Shown here one piece after another: positions 18,297-27,149 of a stretch of 64,000 nt of DNA; positions within the stretch are counted from its first letter, which is position 1; each line of letters opens with the position of its first letter. The stretch comes from an uncultured Lachnospiraceae bacterium (GTDB taxonomy: Bacteria > Bacillota > Clostridia > Lachnospirales > Lachnospiraceae). The stretch is from NCBI GenBank assembly GCA_947589315.1, contig CANPZE010000002.1, forward strand, positions 45,128-109,127. Direction: 5' to 3'. The notes below the pieces were generated by a model. It had not been told where the DNA came from, searched no databases, and worked only from the letters and a program-made list of their open reading frames with translations. The position numbers were made by a program, and so were the translations under genes.

Positions 18297-18605
18297 TCAA
18301 AAGATCAACAGCATTCCTATACAGAGCGCCACTAAAAGCAGCAGCTTCTCTATATGTAAAATACGGTACTTCATCAGGTAATCTGCAGCAGAACGGAGCT
18401 TCTGCCCCGGATCGATATGAAACTGGACGCTGGTCTCATTGGCATCCAGATACCGCATCCCCATGATCAGAGTATAATAAATCTCATATTCCTCCCTGCA
18501 TTCCTGGCAAGTCTCCAGATGCTCTAAAAAAGCATCCAACTCCTCTATATTAAGTTCGTCATCAATAAAAGGAATGAATTTTTGTTGTACTTCCCTGCAA
18601 TCCAT
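18297..18605 (-). CDS. Small membrane-anchored zf-HC2-like protein
   Basis: A 102-residue protein with an N-terminal zinc-binding-like module (MDCREVQQKF, then HLETCQECREEYE, i.e. C...HxxxCxxC at residues 3-37), the fold of anti-sigma factors of the ZAS/RsiW type. The C-terminus is one hydrophobic helix (LLLLVALCIGMLLIF). This looks like an anti-sigma factor with the sensor domain reduced to an anchor, but no ECF sigma gene is adjacent. It is the first gene before polA-coaE. Its partner is unknown; the truncated sigma-like protein at 9 kb is too far away to infer pairing. Confidence 0.6.
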   Translation of the reverse strand: MDCREVQQKFIPFIDDELNIEELDAFLEHLETCQECREEYEIYYTLIMGMRYLDANETSVQFHIDPGQKLRSAADYLMKYRILHIEKLLLLVALCIGMLLIF

Positions 18606-18684
18606 GAGCCTCCTCCATCCTTTCCCTTCCGCTCCATTGGTATAATTATAGCTTTATCCCCATTCCTTGTAAAGCTTATGGATT

Positions 18685-18713
18685 TTGACAAATCATTTCC
18701 TCCATGGTATACT
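18685..18713 (+). promoter_or_regulatory. Promoter of ssrA
   Basis: A near-consensus sigma-A promoter: TTGACA (18685-18690), 17-bp spacer, TATACT (18708-18713). Transcription would begin near 18720, leaving a short 5' extension trimmed by RNase P. Confidence 0.85.
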
Positions 18714-18747
18714 GTTCCTGCTATAGGTAACAATAGCTACTGTACAG

Positions 18748-19090
18748 GGGGTTGTACAGGTTTCGACGAGTTCATTGAAAATGGAGAAGCTGTCCGTGGC
18801 CGGGAACCACGTAAAAATCTCGAATTTAAAATTAAACGCTGAAGATAATTTAGCACTGGCTGCCTAAGAGCAGCCCATCGGCCCTCATTTCCCGCGATGA
18901 GGAACACCGGTGTCACCCTTAGCGGGATCCTCTGCCGCTTAAGCTTTGCGGCGGCAGAAAATCAATGAAGCTACTGAAGCCAGAAGCCTGTTAGCGGGCG
19001 TCTGACGGAGGGAATGTGAAAACACTGACTATGACAGTAGAAGTACATTGGATCTGGGTTCGGACCGGGGTTCGATTCCCCGCAGCTCCA
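18748..19090 (+). ncRNA. ssrA: Transfer-messenger RNA (tmRNA)
   Basis: Rescues stalled ribosomes and tags incomplete proteins for degradation, with SmpB. The 5' end GGGGTTG pairs with CAGCTCC at 19083-19089 to form the 7-bp acceptor stem (with wobbles), and the T arm CGGGG-TTCGATT-CCCCG ends at 19082. Discriminator A is 19090; CCA is not encoded and must be added. The tag frame at 18838-18867 reads AEDNLALAA then TAA, close to clostridial tags, with the final LAA degron intact. The strong upstream promoter and the terminator at 19096-19140 make it an independent unit. smpB and rnr lie about 1.2 kb downstream on the other strand. Confidence 0.97.
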
Positions 19091-19095
19091 TTTAT

Positions 19096-19140
19096 AAGGA
19101 CAATGTAAACATTATGCTCCGTTTACCCTGTCCTTTTTTT
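19096..19140 (+). terminator. Terminator of ssrA
   Basis: AAGGACA pairs with TGTCCTT and an inner GTAAAC pairs with GTTTAC, followed by seven T. It begins 5 bp after the mature tmRNA end. Confidence 0.85.
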
Positions 19141-19166
19141 AGGCTAATGAAGGAGATACAAACAAA

Positions 19167-20195
19167 ATGACAAGAACCAAAACAGAGCTTTATAGTTTTT
19201 TTGCGTTTATCCTTGCGCTGCTGTTACTCGTGGAGGCAGCAGCCAATGTAACAATAGTAAGGGCAAATACAGCGGATACTGAAGCATCGCCCGCTCCGCC
19301 TGCGGCAGGATCGATAGCAACACCTTCGGCGGTAACGGCCCCTGTACAAGTGTCCGGCGTCAAACTATCCCGCTATGCGGCAGGCCAGATCAAGGTCACA
19401 TGGAAAAAGCATAAAAAGACGAAGTATTACCATGTCTACTATTCAAAAAAGAAGAAAGGGAAATATCGTCTCGCCGGCGTGACTAAAAAAACGCAGTATA
19501 TTGTAAAGCGGTTAAAAAATAATACAACATACTATTTTTATGTACTGGCATCTGAGAAAAAGACTCCTGTCTCCGGCAAGCCGGCTTCCAAAAAAGTACA
19601 TATAAAAATAAAGCCGTTTCAGCGGAAAACTGTTTTTGCCGGGGATTCGATCTGCCAGGGCATCGGATACCCAGGATGGGCATATCCGTACATGAGTATT
19701 AAGGGAAAGAAAAGGGTAATTGCCTATCGCGGATTAAATACCATTACATTTCACACAAAAAGGATATTTCAGGGACAAACTGGTTTGCAAAAACTAATCT
19801 CAGAGAAACCTTCCCGCGTGTATATGATGCTTGGCATGAATGAGATTCATTTCAGGAAGACAGGCAGCATGATCGCAGAGTATAAGGGCATGATAAAGGC
19901 GATCAGAAAAGCATGCCCGGACACGGACATCGTCCTATGCGCAATATCCCCGGTTACAAGGGCAGAAAAAGCAAGGCATCCGGGGTGTTGGCAGATACCG
20001 GTATTCAACCGCAAACTAAAGGTACTGGCAAAAAAGATGAAGACCAGATACTTGGATTATACTGCGTTCCTGAAGGATTCAGGAGGCTATCTCAAAGCCC
20101 GGTATTCAGCGGGGGATGGATATCATTGGAATTCCTCTGCCTATGCAAAATTTGCAAAGGTTGTTTCCCGATATGACAAGGCGCTTGATAAATAA
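19167..20195 (+). CDS. Secreted SGNH/GDSL hydrolase with fibronectin-III-like domain
   Basis: A 342-residue exported protein. Residues 1-33 are a signal peptide. A Pro/Ala-rich linker (about 36-60) leads to a fibronectin type III-like domain (about 61-150: VSGVKLSRYAAGQIKVTWKKHKKTKYYHVYY in outline), then a SGNH hydrolase domain (about 155-340) with block I VFAGDSICQGIG (nucleophile Ser), block III LGMNEI and block V DGYHWNSSAY with the catalytic Asp and His. Likely a cell-surface esterase or deacetylase on carbohydrate or peptidoglycan; the substrate is unknown. An AAGGAG site precedes the start, but the ssrA terminator lies just upstream and no separate promoter was seen. Confidence 0.8.
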   Translation: MTRTKTELYSFFAFILALLLLVEAAANVTIVRANTADTEASPAPPAAGSIATPSAVTAPVQVSGVKLSRYAAGQIKVTWKKHKKTKYYHVYYSKKKKGKYRLAGVTKKTQYIVKRLKNNTTYYFYVLASEKKTPVSGKPASKKVHIKIKPFQRKTVFAGDSICQGIGYPGWAYPYMSIKGKKRVIAYRGLNTITFHTKRIFQGQTGLQKLISEKPSRVYMMLGMNEIHFRKTGSMIAEYKGMIKAIRKACPDTDIVLCAISPVTRAEKARHPGCWQIPVFNRKLKVLAKKMKTRYLDYTAFLKDSGGYLKARYSAGDGYHWNSSAYAKFAKVVSRYDKALDK

Positions 20196-20211
20196 TAATT
20201 TATCAAGCGCC
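20180..20211. terminator. Convergent hairpin between the SGNH hydrolase and smpB genes
   Basis: A perfect 13-bp stem (GGCGCTTGATAAA with TTTATCAAGCGCC) around a TAATAA loop. The TAA stop of the hydrolase lies at the apex. There is no T tract on either strand, so termination efficiency is uncertain. Confidence 0.55.
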
Positions 20212-20237
20212 CTGTTGGGACGCGGCTTTCTCCGCCC

Positions 20238-20705
20238 TTAATACAGATTACTGACTTTAAACTGCCGCTCAGCCTCTCTCCGCTGATCCTTTTTGGCAAT
20301 ATCCTGCCGCTTATCGTAGAGCTTCTTTCCTTTGGCCAGCCCCACCTCTACCTTCATCAGGCTGCCCTTCAGATACACGCTGAGAGGTACTAACGTATAT
20401 CCCTTCTGAGCCACCTGCCCTTCGATCTTCCGGATCTCATGGCGGTGAAGCAGTAATTTCCGCACCCGCAGGGGATCCTTATTGAAAATATTGCCCTTCT
20501 CGTAAGGGCTGATATGCATCCCGTAGATAAATACCTCCCCCTTCTCGATCCGGATAAAGGCTTCCTTAATGCTGCACTTCCCCATCCTCAGAGACTTGAC
20601 CTCCGTTCCCGCCAGGGCGATCCCGGCCTCGTATTTATCCTCTATAAAATAATCATGAAACGCCTTTTTGTTGTTGGCGATGAGTTTTCGGCTTTCTTTT
20701 CCCAT
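20238..20705 (-). CDS. smpB: SsrA-binding protein SmpB
   Basis: Binds tmRNA and delivers it to stalled ribosomes. The 155-residue protein matches the family throughout: [47 protein letters not shown], and the basic tail [23 protein letters not shown] (outline), which inserts in the mRNA channel. It starts inside the 3' end of rnr (53-bp overlap in another frame), so translation is probably coupled. The tmRNA gene is 1.1 kb away on the opposite strand. Confidence 0.97.
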   Translation of the reverse strand: MGKESRKLIANNKKAFHDYFIEDKYEAGIALAGTEVKSLRMGKCSIKEAFIRIEKGEVFIYGMHISPYEKGNIFNKDPLRVRKLLLHRHEIRKIEGQVAQKGYTLVPLSVYLKGSLMKVEVGLAKGKKLYDKRQDIAKKDQRREAERQFKVSNLY

Positions 20706-22902
20706 TTTTTTTCTTTTCCTTTCCTCTGCTTTCCCCAGAAATCCTTTTTGCAGAACCCTTCCTCGAAGGCTGCTCCTGGGCTAATACAAAATCCACTGTA
20801 TGGAGGAGCTTGTCCACCCCGGCCACAGTGACCCGTATCGGTTCTCCCAGCTTAAATACCTTTCTCGTATATTGTCCTATCAGACGATGGGAATCTGCAT
20901 CGTAATAAAAATAATCTGTTGGGATATTCACAATCCGGATCATCCCTTCCACCGTATTAGGCAGTTCCACAAACATCCCCCAGTGGGTCAATCCGGAAAT
21001 GATCCCGTCAAAGGTCTCCCCCACAAATTGCTCCATATATTCCGCCTTTTTTATTTTCTCAACCTGACGCTCCGCATCATCTGCCCGCCGCTCCAGACTG
21101 CTGGCCTTGGCCGTTACGTCCGGCAGGATCTGGTTATAATGGGATATCCTTCTCTGGGTCAGTTTACCGTGGATATTCTCCTTAATGATCCGGTGGATCT
21201 GGAGATCAGGATAGCGGCGGATCGGCGATGTAAAGTGGCAGTAATATTTCATTGCCAGGCCAAAGTGTCCCTCGCATTCCGTGGTATATCTGGCCTGCTT
21301 CATCGAACGGAGAGCCAGCCTGCTGATCAGCGCCTCCTCCGGCCTGCCCGCAATATTTTTCATTAATTTCTGCATTTCCTTAGGATGGATCTCTTCTCCG
21401 TTCTTAATCTTCAGGGCATAGCCAAAGCTATTGACAAAGGTATTCAGCACAAATATCTTCTCAATATCCGGACGTTCATGGGTGCGGTACACAAAAGGAA
21501 GCTCCCTCCAGAAATATTCCTCTGCCACCGTCTGGTTCGCCGCCAGCATAAATTCCTCAATCAGTTCATGGGCGCTGTTTCTCTCATATTCCCTTACATC
21601 GATCGGCTTCCCCTCTTCATCCAGGGTAATCTTACTCTCCGGGAAATCAAAGTCTATCGACCCCTGTTTTTTTCTCTTTTTACGCAGGATCCGGGACAGC
21701 TCATACATCTGTTCAAACATGGGAACCAGTTCCTTATATCTGCCCCGTTCTCTTTTGTCTCTCTCCCTTACTATTTTGTATATGCTGGTATAGGACATGC
21801 GCCGGTCCACCCGGATCACAGTCTCCTCAATCCGATGATCCAGGATATTGCCCTTCTGGTCAATATCCATCATACAGGAAAGCGCCAGCCGGTCCTCTCC
21901 CTGATTCAGCGAACAGATCCCGTTGGAAAGGCGGTGGGGCAGCATAGGGATCACCCGGTCTACCAGATATACGCTGGTCCCCCGCTTTAACGCCTCCTTA
22001 TCCAGAGGGGAATTCTCCGTTACATACTGGCTCACATCAGCGATATGCACCCCCAGGTGATAGATATTCTCGTCCCTGGTCAGGGTAATGGCGTCATCCA
22101 GATCCTTGGCGTCCTCCCCGTCAATGGTAACGGTGGGCAGCATCCGGTAATCCGCCCGTCCCTCTTTCTCTGACTCCGGCACCTCTTCTCCTATCCCCTC
22201 TGCCTGCCGCATCACCTCATTGGGATATTCCTCTGGCAGATCATATGCCCGGATCACAGAGAGGATATCCACCCCGGGATCATTTACATGACCCAATATC
22301 TCAACGACCTTTCCCTGGGTCCTGTGGGTATCATCGCCGAAGCTTATTATGTCTACTACTACTTTATGGCCGGTAACTGCGCCCTTGCTGTCTTCTTTGT
22401 GCACATAAATATGCTGCGTGATCTTTTGATTGTCCGCTATCACGATGCCATATCCCTTTTGGCGCTGATACTCTCCTACGATCCTCTGATTGCCGTGTTC
22501 CAGAATATTGAGGATCTCCCCCTGGGAACGCTTTTTCTCGGTGGCGGCCTTCTTTATGATCACCTGGACCAGATCCCCGTCCATGGCATTCTTGCTGCAT
22601 AGCCCGGGAACAAAAATATCCTCGTTCTCTTCCAGCACGCGTACAAAGCCGAAGCCGCGCTGGGTAGCCATATATCTCCCCACCTTCACATCCGGCGGCG
22701 TGACCTTGATCTTCCCTTCCCGGTTGACCGTCAGCTTCCCCTCCGTAGTCAGCTCATCCAATATCTGGCGCAGATCCTTCAGCTCTGTGGAAGGCACCCT
22801 CAGCAAGGTAGCCATTTCTTTGATCGTCAGTGGCCTGTACCCCTTGGATGTAACAAATTCAAATACCATTTGTTTCTTTTCATCTAATTCTTCCCGCCGC
22901 AT
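20653..22902 (-). CDS. rnr: Ribonuclease R
   Basis: Processive 3'-5' exoribonuclease that degrades structured RNA and takes part in tmRNA-linked decay of non-stop mRNA. The 749-residue protein has an N-terminal helix-turn-helix (about 1-75), cold-shock domains ([11 protein letters not shown], about 80-220), the RNB catalytic domain with [12 protein letters not shown] (metal-binding aspartates, about residues 260-270) and [22 protein letters not shown], a C-terminal S1 domain ([17 protein letters not shown]), and a lysine-rich tail. It is full length. It overlaps smpB, its functional partner. Confidence 0.97.
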   Translation of the reverse strand: MRREELDEKKQMVFEFVTSKGYRPLTIKEMATLLRVPSTELKDLRQILDELTTEGKLTVNREGKIKVTPPDVKVGRYMATQRGFGFVRVLEENEDIFVPGLCSKNAMDGDLVQVIIKKAATEKKRSQGEILNILEHGNQRIVGEYQRQKGYGIVIADNQKITQHIYVHKEDSKGAVTGHKVVVDIISFGDDTHRTQGKVVEILGHVNDPGVDILSVIRAYDLPEEYPNEVMRQAEGIGEEVPESEKEGRADYRMLPTVTIDGEDAKDLDDAITLTRDENIYHLGVHIADVSQYVTENSPLDKEALKRGTSVYLVDRVIPMLPHRLSNGICSLNQGEDRLALSCMMDIDQKGNILDHRIEETVIRVDRRMSYTSIYKIVRERDKRERGRYKELVPMFEQMYELSRILRKKRKKQGSIDFDFPESKITLDEEGKPIDVREYERNSAHELIEEFMLAANQTVAEEYFWRELPFVYRTHERPDIEKIFVLNTFVNSFGYALKIKNGEEIHPKEMQKLMKNIAGRPEEALISRLALRSMKQARYTTECEGHFGLAMKYYCHFTSPIRRYPDLQIHRIIKENIHGKLTQRRISHYNQILPDVTAKASSLERRADDAERQVEKIKKAEYMEQFVGETFDGIISGLTHWGMFVELPNTVEGMIRIVNIPTDYFYYDADSHRLIGQYTRKVFKLGEPIRVTVAGVDKLLHTVDFVLAQEQPSRKGSAKRISGESRGKEKKKNGKRKPKTHRQQQKGVS

Positions 22903-22985
22903 ACTTCCTCCATCCTGTAGCTCTATCAGGAAATAACCTGCAGGGCCATCCCTTTATCAATATTAGAACAACTCTATCTTTTACC

Positions 22986-23014
22986 AGTATATCTCTTTTT
23001 TGCCATTTTGTATA
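22986..23014 (-). promoter_or_regulatory. Promoter of rnr-smpB
   Basis: The minus strand has TATACA (23014-23009), a 17-bp spacer and TATACT (22991-22986), between the secG terminator and the rnr start. Confidence 0.55.
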
Positions 23015-23045
23015 GACTCTGCTTTCCGATATCCTATCCTTAACA

Positions 23046-23094
23046 AAAAAATGCAGAAAGCCTTTCCTTCCAGTCAGGACTTCCTGCATTTTTC
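23046..23094 (-). terminator. Terminator of secG
   Basis: On the minus strand AAAAATGCAGGAAG pairs with CTTTCTGCATTTTT with one mismatch, and the 3' arm continues into T residues. It lies 25 bp after secG. Confidence 0.75.
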
Positions 23095-23119
23095 TGTTTT
23101 ATCTTTATCTTCTCTGCAG

Positions 23120-23368
23120 CTACGCAAAGATATCCATATTCAGTAACAGAGACAGCACTATAAAGATCACTGCCAGGATCTTTGTCGCCAGTTCGAGGCC
23201 GCCCTCCATGGAACGCCCCTTATTCTTGCCCCAATAGGATTCCGCCGCCCCGCTGATCGCTCCGGTCAGGCCGGCCTGCTTTCCTTCCTGCATCAGAACA
23301 ACAACCGTCAACGCAATACATACCAGGATGTATGCAATCAATATGATACCATGAATAATAGAAATCAT
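23120..23368 (-). CDS. secG: Preprotein translocase subunit SecG
   Basis: Small accessory subunit of the SecYEG membrane channel. The 82-residue protein has two hydrophobic helices (about 3-25 and 60-78) flanking the conserved loop VVLMQEGKQAGLTGAISGAAESYWGKNKG (outline), as expected for SecG. It lies upstream of rnr and smpB, a conserved Firmicute arrangement, but the terminator between them suggests separate transcription. Confidence 0.95.
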   Translation of the reverse strand: MISIIHGIILIAYILVCIALTVVVLMQEGKQAGLTGAISGAAESYWGKNKGRSMEGGLELATKILAVIFIVLSLLLNMDIFA

Positions 23369-23480
23369 TCTTTAAATCCTCCATTCCTTTGTGCCGAAAA
23401 CAACTTATCCCGTACACTATTCTGTCTGACTGGCCCCATTATCAATCCCCGAAGGGAATCCTTCGTAACCATGCCTGCCT

Positions 23481-23509
23481 ATCATAACACAGACTTCCGG
23501 GAATTTCAA
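23481..23509 (-). promoter_or_regulatory. Promoter of secG
   Basis: The minus strand has TTGAAA (23509-23504), a 17-bp spacer and TATGAT (23486-23481). Confidence 0.65.
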
Positions 23510-23551
23510 GTCAAAAAGGATAAAATCCCCACAAAGCGCAGAAGCCTATCT

Positions 23552-25096
23552 TTATTTCTTGATCAATAAAGATTTTCCTGTCATTTCTTTCGGCTGTTCC
23601 AGGCCCATGATCTGGATCAAAGTGGGCGCAATGTCCGCCAGGCAGCCGCCCTCCCGCAAAGTATATGCGGCATCGTAGTTCACGAGGATAAACGGGACAG
23701 GATTTGTGGTATGGGCCGTGAAGGGCGCCCCTGTCTCCGGGTCGATCATCTGCTCTGCATTGCCGTGATCGGCGCAGATAAACAATACACCGTCCACCTT
23801 CCTGACCGCTTCTACGGCAGCTCCTACACACTGGTCGATCCTCTCTACAGCCTTGACTGCAGCCGGTATCACTCCGGTATGGCCTACCATATCCGGATTG
23901 GCAAAGTTGATCACGATCACATCGTATTGGCCAGATGTGATAGCGGCCGTCAGACGCTCTCCCACCTCCGGCGCGCTCATTTCCGGCTGTAAATCATAGG
24001 TTGCCACCGCAGGGGACTTGACCAGGGAACGGTCTTCATTCTTATTGGGTTCCTCTACACCACCGTTAAAGAAGAAGGTGACGTGGGCGTATTTCTCTGT
24101 CTCTGCCAGGCGGAGCTGCGTCTTGCCCTGGGCCGCCAGAAATTCCCCAAAGGTATTGTCGATCGTCTCCTTCTTAAAGGCTACCAGCTTATTGCCGATC
24201 GTCTCATCGTAATCCGTAAAGCATACATAGACCAGAGGCATAAATCCATTTTTCCGCTGGAAGGCATCAAAGGATTCCTCGCAGAAGGCGCGGGTGATCT
24301 CTCTTGCCCGGTCCGGACGGAAATTAAAGAAAATAATGGAATCATTTGGCTTAACTACGGCCCTTGGCTGTCCATTCTCTTCAATCACGGTGGGCACTAC
24401 AAATTCATCATTCACATCCTGGCCATAGGAATCTGCGATCGCCTGTACCGCATCCTGCGCCCGGTTGCCTTCCCCACATACCAGGGCATTATATGCTTTC
24501 TCCACACGTTCCCAACGGTTATCCCGGTCCATAGCGTAGTAACGCCCATGGACGCTAGCGATCTTGCCCACGCCAATCTCATCCATCTTTTTCTCCAGCT
24601 CCTCCACAAACCCTTTTCCGGAAGTGGGGGCTGTATCCCGGCCATCCAGGAAGCAATGGACATAAACATTCTTTATATCATTGCGTTTTGCCATTTCCAG
24701 CAGGCCATATAAATGGGTATTATGGCTGTGGACGCCTCCATCTGACAGAAGGCCGTACAGATGGAGGTCGGAATTGTTCTTCTTCACATTCTCCATTGCC
24801 TGTAACAGTTCAGGATTCTGGAAGAACGTCCCATCCTCAATGGACTTGGTGATGCGGGTCAGCTCCTGATAAATGATGCGGCCTGCGCCGATATTCATAT
24901 GCCCTACCTCAGAGTTACCCATCTGGCCATCCGGAAGGCCTACTGCCAGTCCGCTGGCATTTCCTTTTACAAAAGGACACTCTGCCATCAGCCTGTCCAT
25001 TACCGGAGTGTCCGCCATGGCAATCGCATTCCCCTCCGTCCTCTCATTCAGGCCATATCCATCCAGTACCATCAATACAACCGGTTTCTTGCTCAT
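23552..25096 (-). CDS. gpmI: 2,3-bisphosphoglycerate-independent phosphoglycerate mutase
   Basis: Interconverts 3- and 2-phosphoglycerate in glycolysis using manganese. The 514-residue protein has the alkaline-phosphatase-superfamily start VVLMVLDGYGLNERTEGNA, the catalytic serine in MGNSEVGHMNIG (about residue 60), the substrate site DGRDTAPTSG, FNFRPDRAREI and the metal-binding FICADHGNAEQMID and TAHTTNPVPF. Frame upstream of MSKKP is ignored because GGAAGG lies 5-8 nt before this ATG. Single gene with its own promoter; gap, pgk, tpiA and pfkA are elsewhere in the window. Confidence 0.97.
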   Translation of the reverse strand: MSKKPVVLMVLDGYGLNERTEGNAIAMADTPVMDRLMAECPFVKGNASGLAVGLPDGQMGNSEVGHMNIGAGRIIYQELTRITKSIEDGTFFQNPELLQAMENVKKNNSDLHLYGLLSDGGVHSHNTHLYGLLEMAKRNDIKNVYVHCFLDGRDTAPTSGKGFVEELEKKMDEIGVGKIASVHGRYYAMDRDNRWERVEKAYNALVCGEGNRAQDAVQAIADSYGQDVNDEFVVPTVIEENGQPRAVVKPNDSIIFFNFRPDRAREITRAFCEESFDAFQRKNGFMPLVYVCFTDYDETIGNKLVAFKKETIDNTFGEFLAAQGKTQLRLAETEKYAHVTFFFNGGVEEPNKNEDRSLVKSPAVATYDLQPEMSAPEVGERLTAAITSGQYDVIVINFANPDMVGHTGVIPAAVKAVERIDQCVGAAVEAVRKVDGVLFICADHGNAEQMIDPETGAPFTAHTTNPVPFILVNYDAAYTLREGGCLADIAPTLIQIMGLEQPKEMTGKSLLIKK

Positions 25097-25181
25097 ATTT
25101 CCTTCCTTTCTGCATCCTGCAATAAAATATATTTGTAAGGCTCCGGCAAATGCCGGAATTGATCTCTCATACCAAATAGAA

Positions 25182-25210
25182 AGTATACATGATTTGGCAA
25201 AACAAGTCAA
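25182..25210 (-). promoter_or_regulatory. Promoter of gpmI
   Basis: The minus strand has TTGACT (25210-25205), a 17-bp spacer and TATACT (25187-25182). The leader contains a small perfect hairpin, CCGGCAAATGCCGG, at 25143-25156. Confidence 0.75.
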
Positions 25211-25238
25211 TTTACCAGAAAAATATAGACTGGCATAT

Positions 25239-25266
25239 TTGCGTCTGCAGAAAAGTATGGTAGAAT
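25239..25266 (+). promoter_or_regulatory. Promoter of the HAD-GNAT fusion gene
   Basis: TTGCGT (25239-25244), a 16-bp spacer and TAGAAT (25261-25266), about 40 bp before the start codon. Confidence 0.5.
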
Positions 25267-25305
25267 CTATAGTAAGAATATAGTGGGAAATTGGAGGTGT
25301 TGCCT

Positions 25306-26505
25306 ATGCTTAAGGCGATTATTTTTGATATGGACGGTGTGATCATTGACAGCGAGCCCCAACATGCCCGGGCTGCATTACAGGTATTGACAGATTATGG
25401 CGTGTCCACCGATCTGGAATATTGCTACAGCTTTATCGGCAGTTCTACGGCAGAAATGGCCAAAACGTGTGTCCGGCAATTTCATATGTCCGTATCCCCC
25501 GAGCAGCTGTTGGCAGAGATCAACCAGGCGAAAGCAAAGCTGGTGCGGAAGGAGGGCTATACCCCTCTTCCCGGTGTAAAAGAGCTGATCCAGCAATTAT
25601 ATAAAGAGGGGATCGCCCTGGCTATCGCTTCCTCCTCTTCCCTGGCAGAGATCCAGCATGTAGTCAAAACCCTGGGCATCCAAAAGTATTTTGACAAGCT
25701 GGTATCCACTGCGCAGGTGGCTCGCCCCAAACCGGCGCCGGACATTTTCCACCTTACTCTGGCAAAGCTTGGCGTCAGTCCCAGAGAGGCTTTAGTGATC
25801 GAAGACTCTCAGCTGGGAACGGAGGCTGCGGCTGCGGCAGGGCTTACCACGGTGGGCTATCTGAATGTAAATTCCGGGAACCAGGCTCTGGAAAAGGCTT
25901 TCGTACTCCTTACCTCCTTCCAGGATCTGAAACCGGTCTTTTTTGAAAATGTATTGAAACGCAGCCACGGGGAACCCATTACTATCGCCAATACCCGCCG
26001 CCTGATCATCCGGGAGTTATCAGAGGAAGATATCCCCCAGATCTATCAGATCTACAGCGACCCGCAGATACGCCAGTATATCGACAATATTGACGATTAT
26101 CTGGAAGCGGAGATGGAAAAGCAGCGGGCTTACATACGCAATGTATATTCCTTTTACGGATACGGCCTGTGGGGCGTATTCAGCAAGACGAGCCGCCAGC
26201 TGATCGGCCGCTGCGGGATCGAGAATCAGGTGATCGATGGCAGGGAGGAGATCGCCCTGTCCTATCTCCTGGACAGCCAACACTGGGGCTACGGCTATGC
26301 CATTGAATGTTGCAGCGCCGCATTACTCTATGCCAATCAGGAGCTGGATATCCATCGCATAGTAGCCCTGATCGACCAGACTAATGTCCGTTCCCTGCAC
26401 ACTGCGCAGAACCTGGGTATGAAGCCGGAAAAGGAAGTGATCGACCAGGGAAAGAAATATACTCTCTATGTAAAAATATTTCCCGAACAGGATATGAAAT
26501 CATAA
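25306..26505 (+). CDS. Fusion of HAD phosphatase and GNAT acetyltransferase
   Basis: A 399-residue two-domain protein. Residues 1-215 are a HAD-IA hydrolase of the beta-phosphoglucomutase/phosphatase type: nucleophile motif FDMDGVIIDSEP, motif II IASSSS, Lys in ARPKPAPD and motif IV VIEDSQLG. Residues about 230-395 are a GNAT N-acetyltransferase (RRLIIRELSEEDIPQIYQIYSDP, then ISLSYLL-like strand ALSYLLDSQHWGYGYA and NVRSLHTAQNLGM). Both catalytic cores look intact, so it probably dephosphorylates a small phosphoester and acetylates a related or separate substrate; neither is known. ATG at 25306 is used because GGAGG is 8 nt upstream. Confidence 0.85.
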   Translation: MLKAIIFDMDGVIIDSEPQHARAALQVLTDYGVSTDLEYCYSFIGSSTAEMAKTCVRQFHMSVSPEQLLAEINQAKAKLVRKEGYTPLPGVKELIQQLYKEGIALAIASSSSLAEIQHVVKTLGIQKYFDKLVSTAQVARPKPAPDIFHLTLAKLGVSPREALVIEDSQLGTEAAAAAGLTTVGYLNVNSGNQALEKAFVLLTSFQDLKPVFFENVLKRSHGEPITIANTRRLIIRELSEEDIPQIYQIYSDPQIRQYIDNIDDYLEAEMEKQRAYIRNVYSFYGYGLWGVFSKTSRQLIGRCGIENQVIDGREEIALSYLLDSQHWGYGYAIECCSAALLYANQELDIHRIVALIDQTNVRSLHTAQNLGMKPEKEVIDQGKKYTLYVKIFPEQDMKS

Positions 26506-26522
26506 GGCTCCACAGAAACATA

Positions 26523-26569
26523 CCGGCAGAAGACTGCAGACAGGAATCATCACTACAGCGTTCTGCCGG
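26523..26569. other. Hairpin between convergent genes
   Basis: CCGGCAGAA pairs with TTCTGCCGG across a 29-nt loop, between the 3' ends of the HAD-GNAT gene and the acidic lipoprotein gene. No T tract, so its role as a terminator is uncertain. Confidence 0.4.
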
Positions 26570-26584
26570 CATGCCGTGGAAATG

Positions 26585-26890
26585 TTACCGGTTGTCGTCT
26601 TTATCTGTCCCGTCATCTTCGCCGCTGGTAACATCATTTACAGCATCATCTACATCGTCTACGGCGTCTTCCACACCATCCTCTATATCATCCACTACGC
26701 CGCTGCCGGTATCATCCGTAGCCGCCGGGCTGGTTTCCTCCATAGTAGCCTCAGCGGAAGCAGTTTCCTCAGCTGCCGCGCTTTCCGACACTCCCGGAGA
26801 TGCCTGCGCGCCATCCGATGTACCGCAGCCAGAAAAGGTGATTGCAGATAAACAAAGGGCCATTGCAAATGCATAAATTTTCTTTCTCAT
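26585..26890 (-). CDS. Small acidic lipoprotein
   Basis: A 101-residue predicted lipoprotein. Signal peptide MRKKIYAFAMALCLSAITFSGC ends in a lipobox with Cys22. The mature part is Ala/Ser/Glu-rich, then an extremely acidic segment built of repeated V-(D/E)D units (VVDDIEDGVEDAVDDVDDAV), with valine every 3-4 residues, which would make an amphipathic acidic helix. The upstream frame extension is ignored because homologous lipoproteins start at the basic MRKK and GGAG lies 11 nt before it. No known family recognised. It is divergent from the ABC ATPase gene, with 259 bp between start codons. Confidence 0.65.
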   Translation of the reverse strand: MRKKIYAFAMALCLSAITFSGCGTSDGAQASPGVSESAAAEETASAEATMEETSPAATDDTGSGVVDDIEDGVEDAVDDVDDAVNDVTSGEDDGTDKDDNR

Positions 26891-27149
26891 AATATTTCGT
26901 CTCCATTTCTGCGCTGCTTTCTCAATATAAGGCCATAGCAGGCCTGCAGGTCCGCATCGGGCAGCGCGCAGACACGTCCCCGCTTTCCTTTTGGTGCCGT
27001 CAACGGCAAATAACATTTGTTTCTTTGTCCCTACTATTATTTCTTACAAATCAAAAAATATTCTTTTTTCCAAAAACTTAACACCTTTTCTGATTTTTTT
27101 CATAAGATATCTTAAATATTGGCGGAATTCTGGTAAGGGAGGGATTTCT

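Noticed and set aside
22880..23089. 69-codon minus-strand frame upstream of rnr
   Set aside because: Spans the secG terminator and rnr promoter, with no ribosome binding site.
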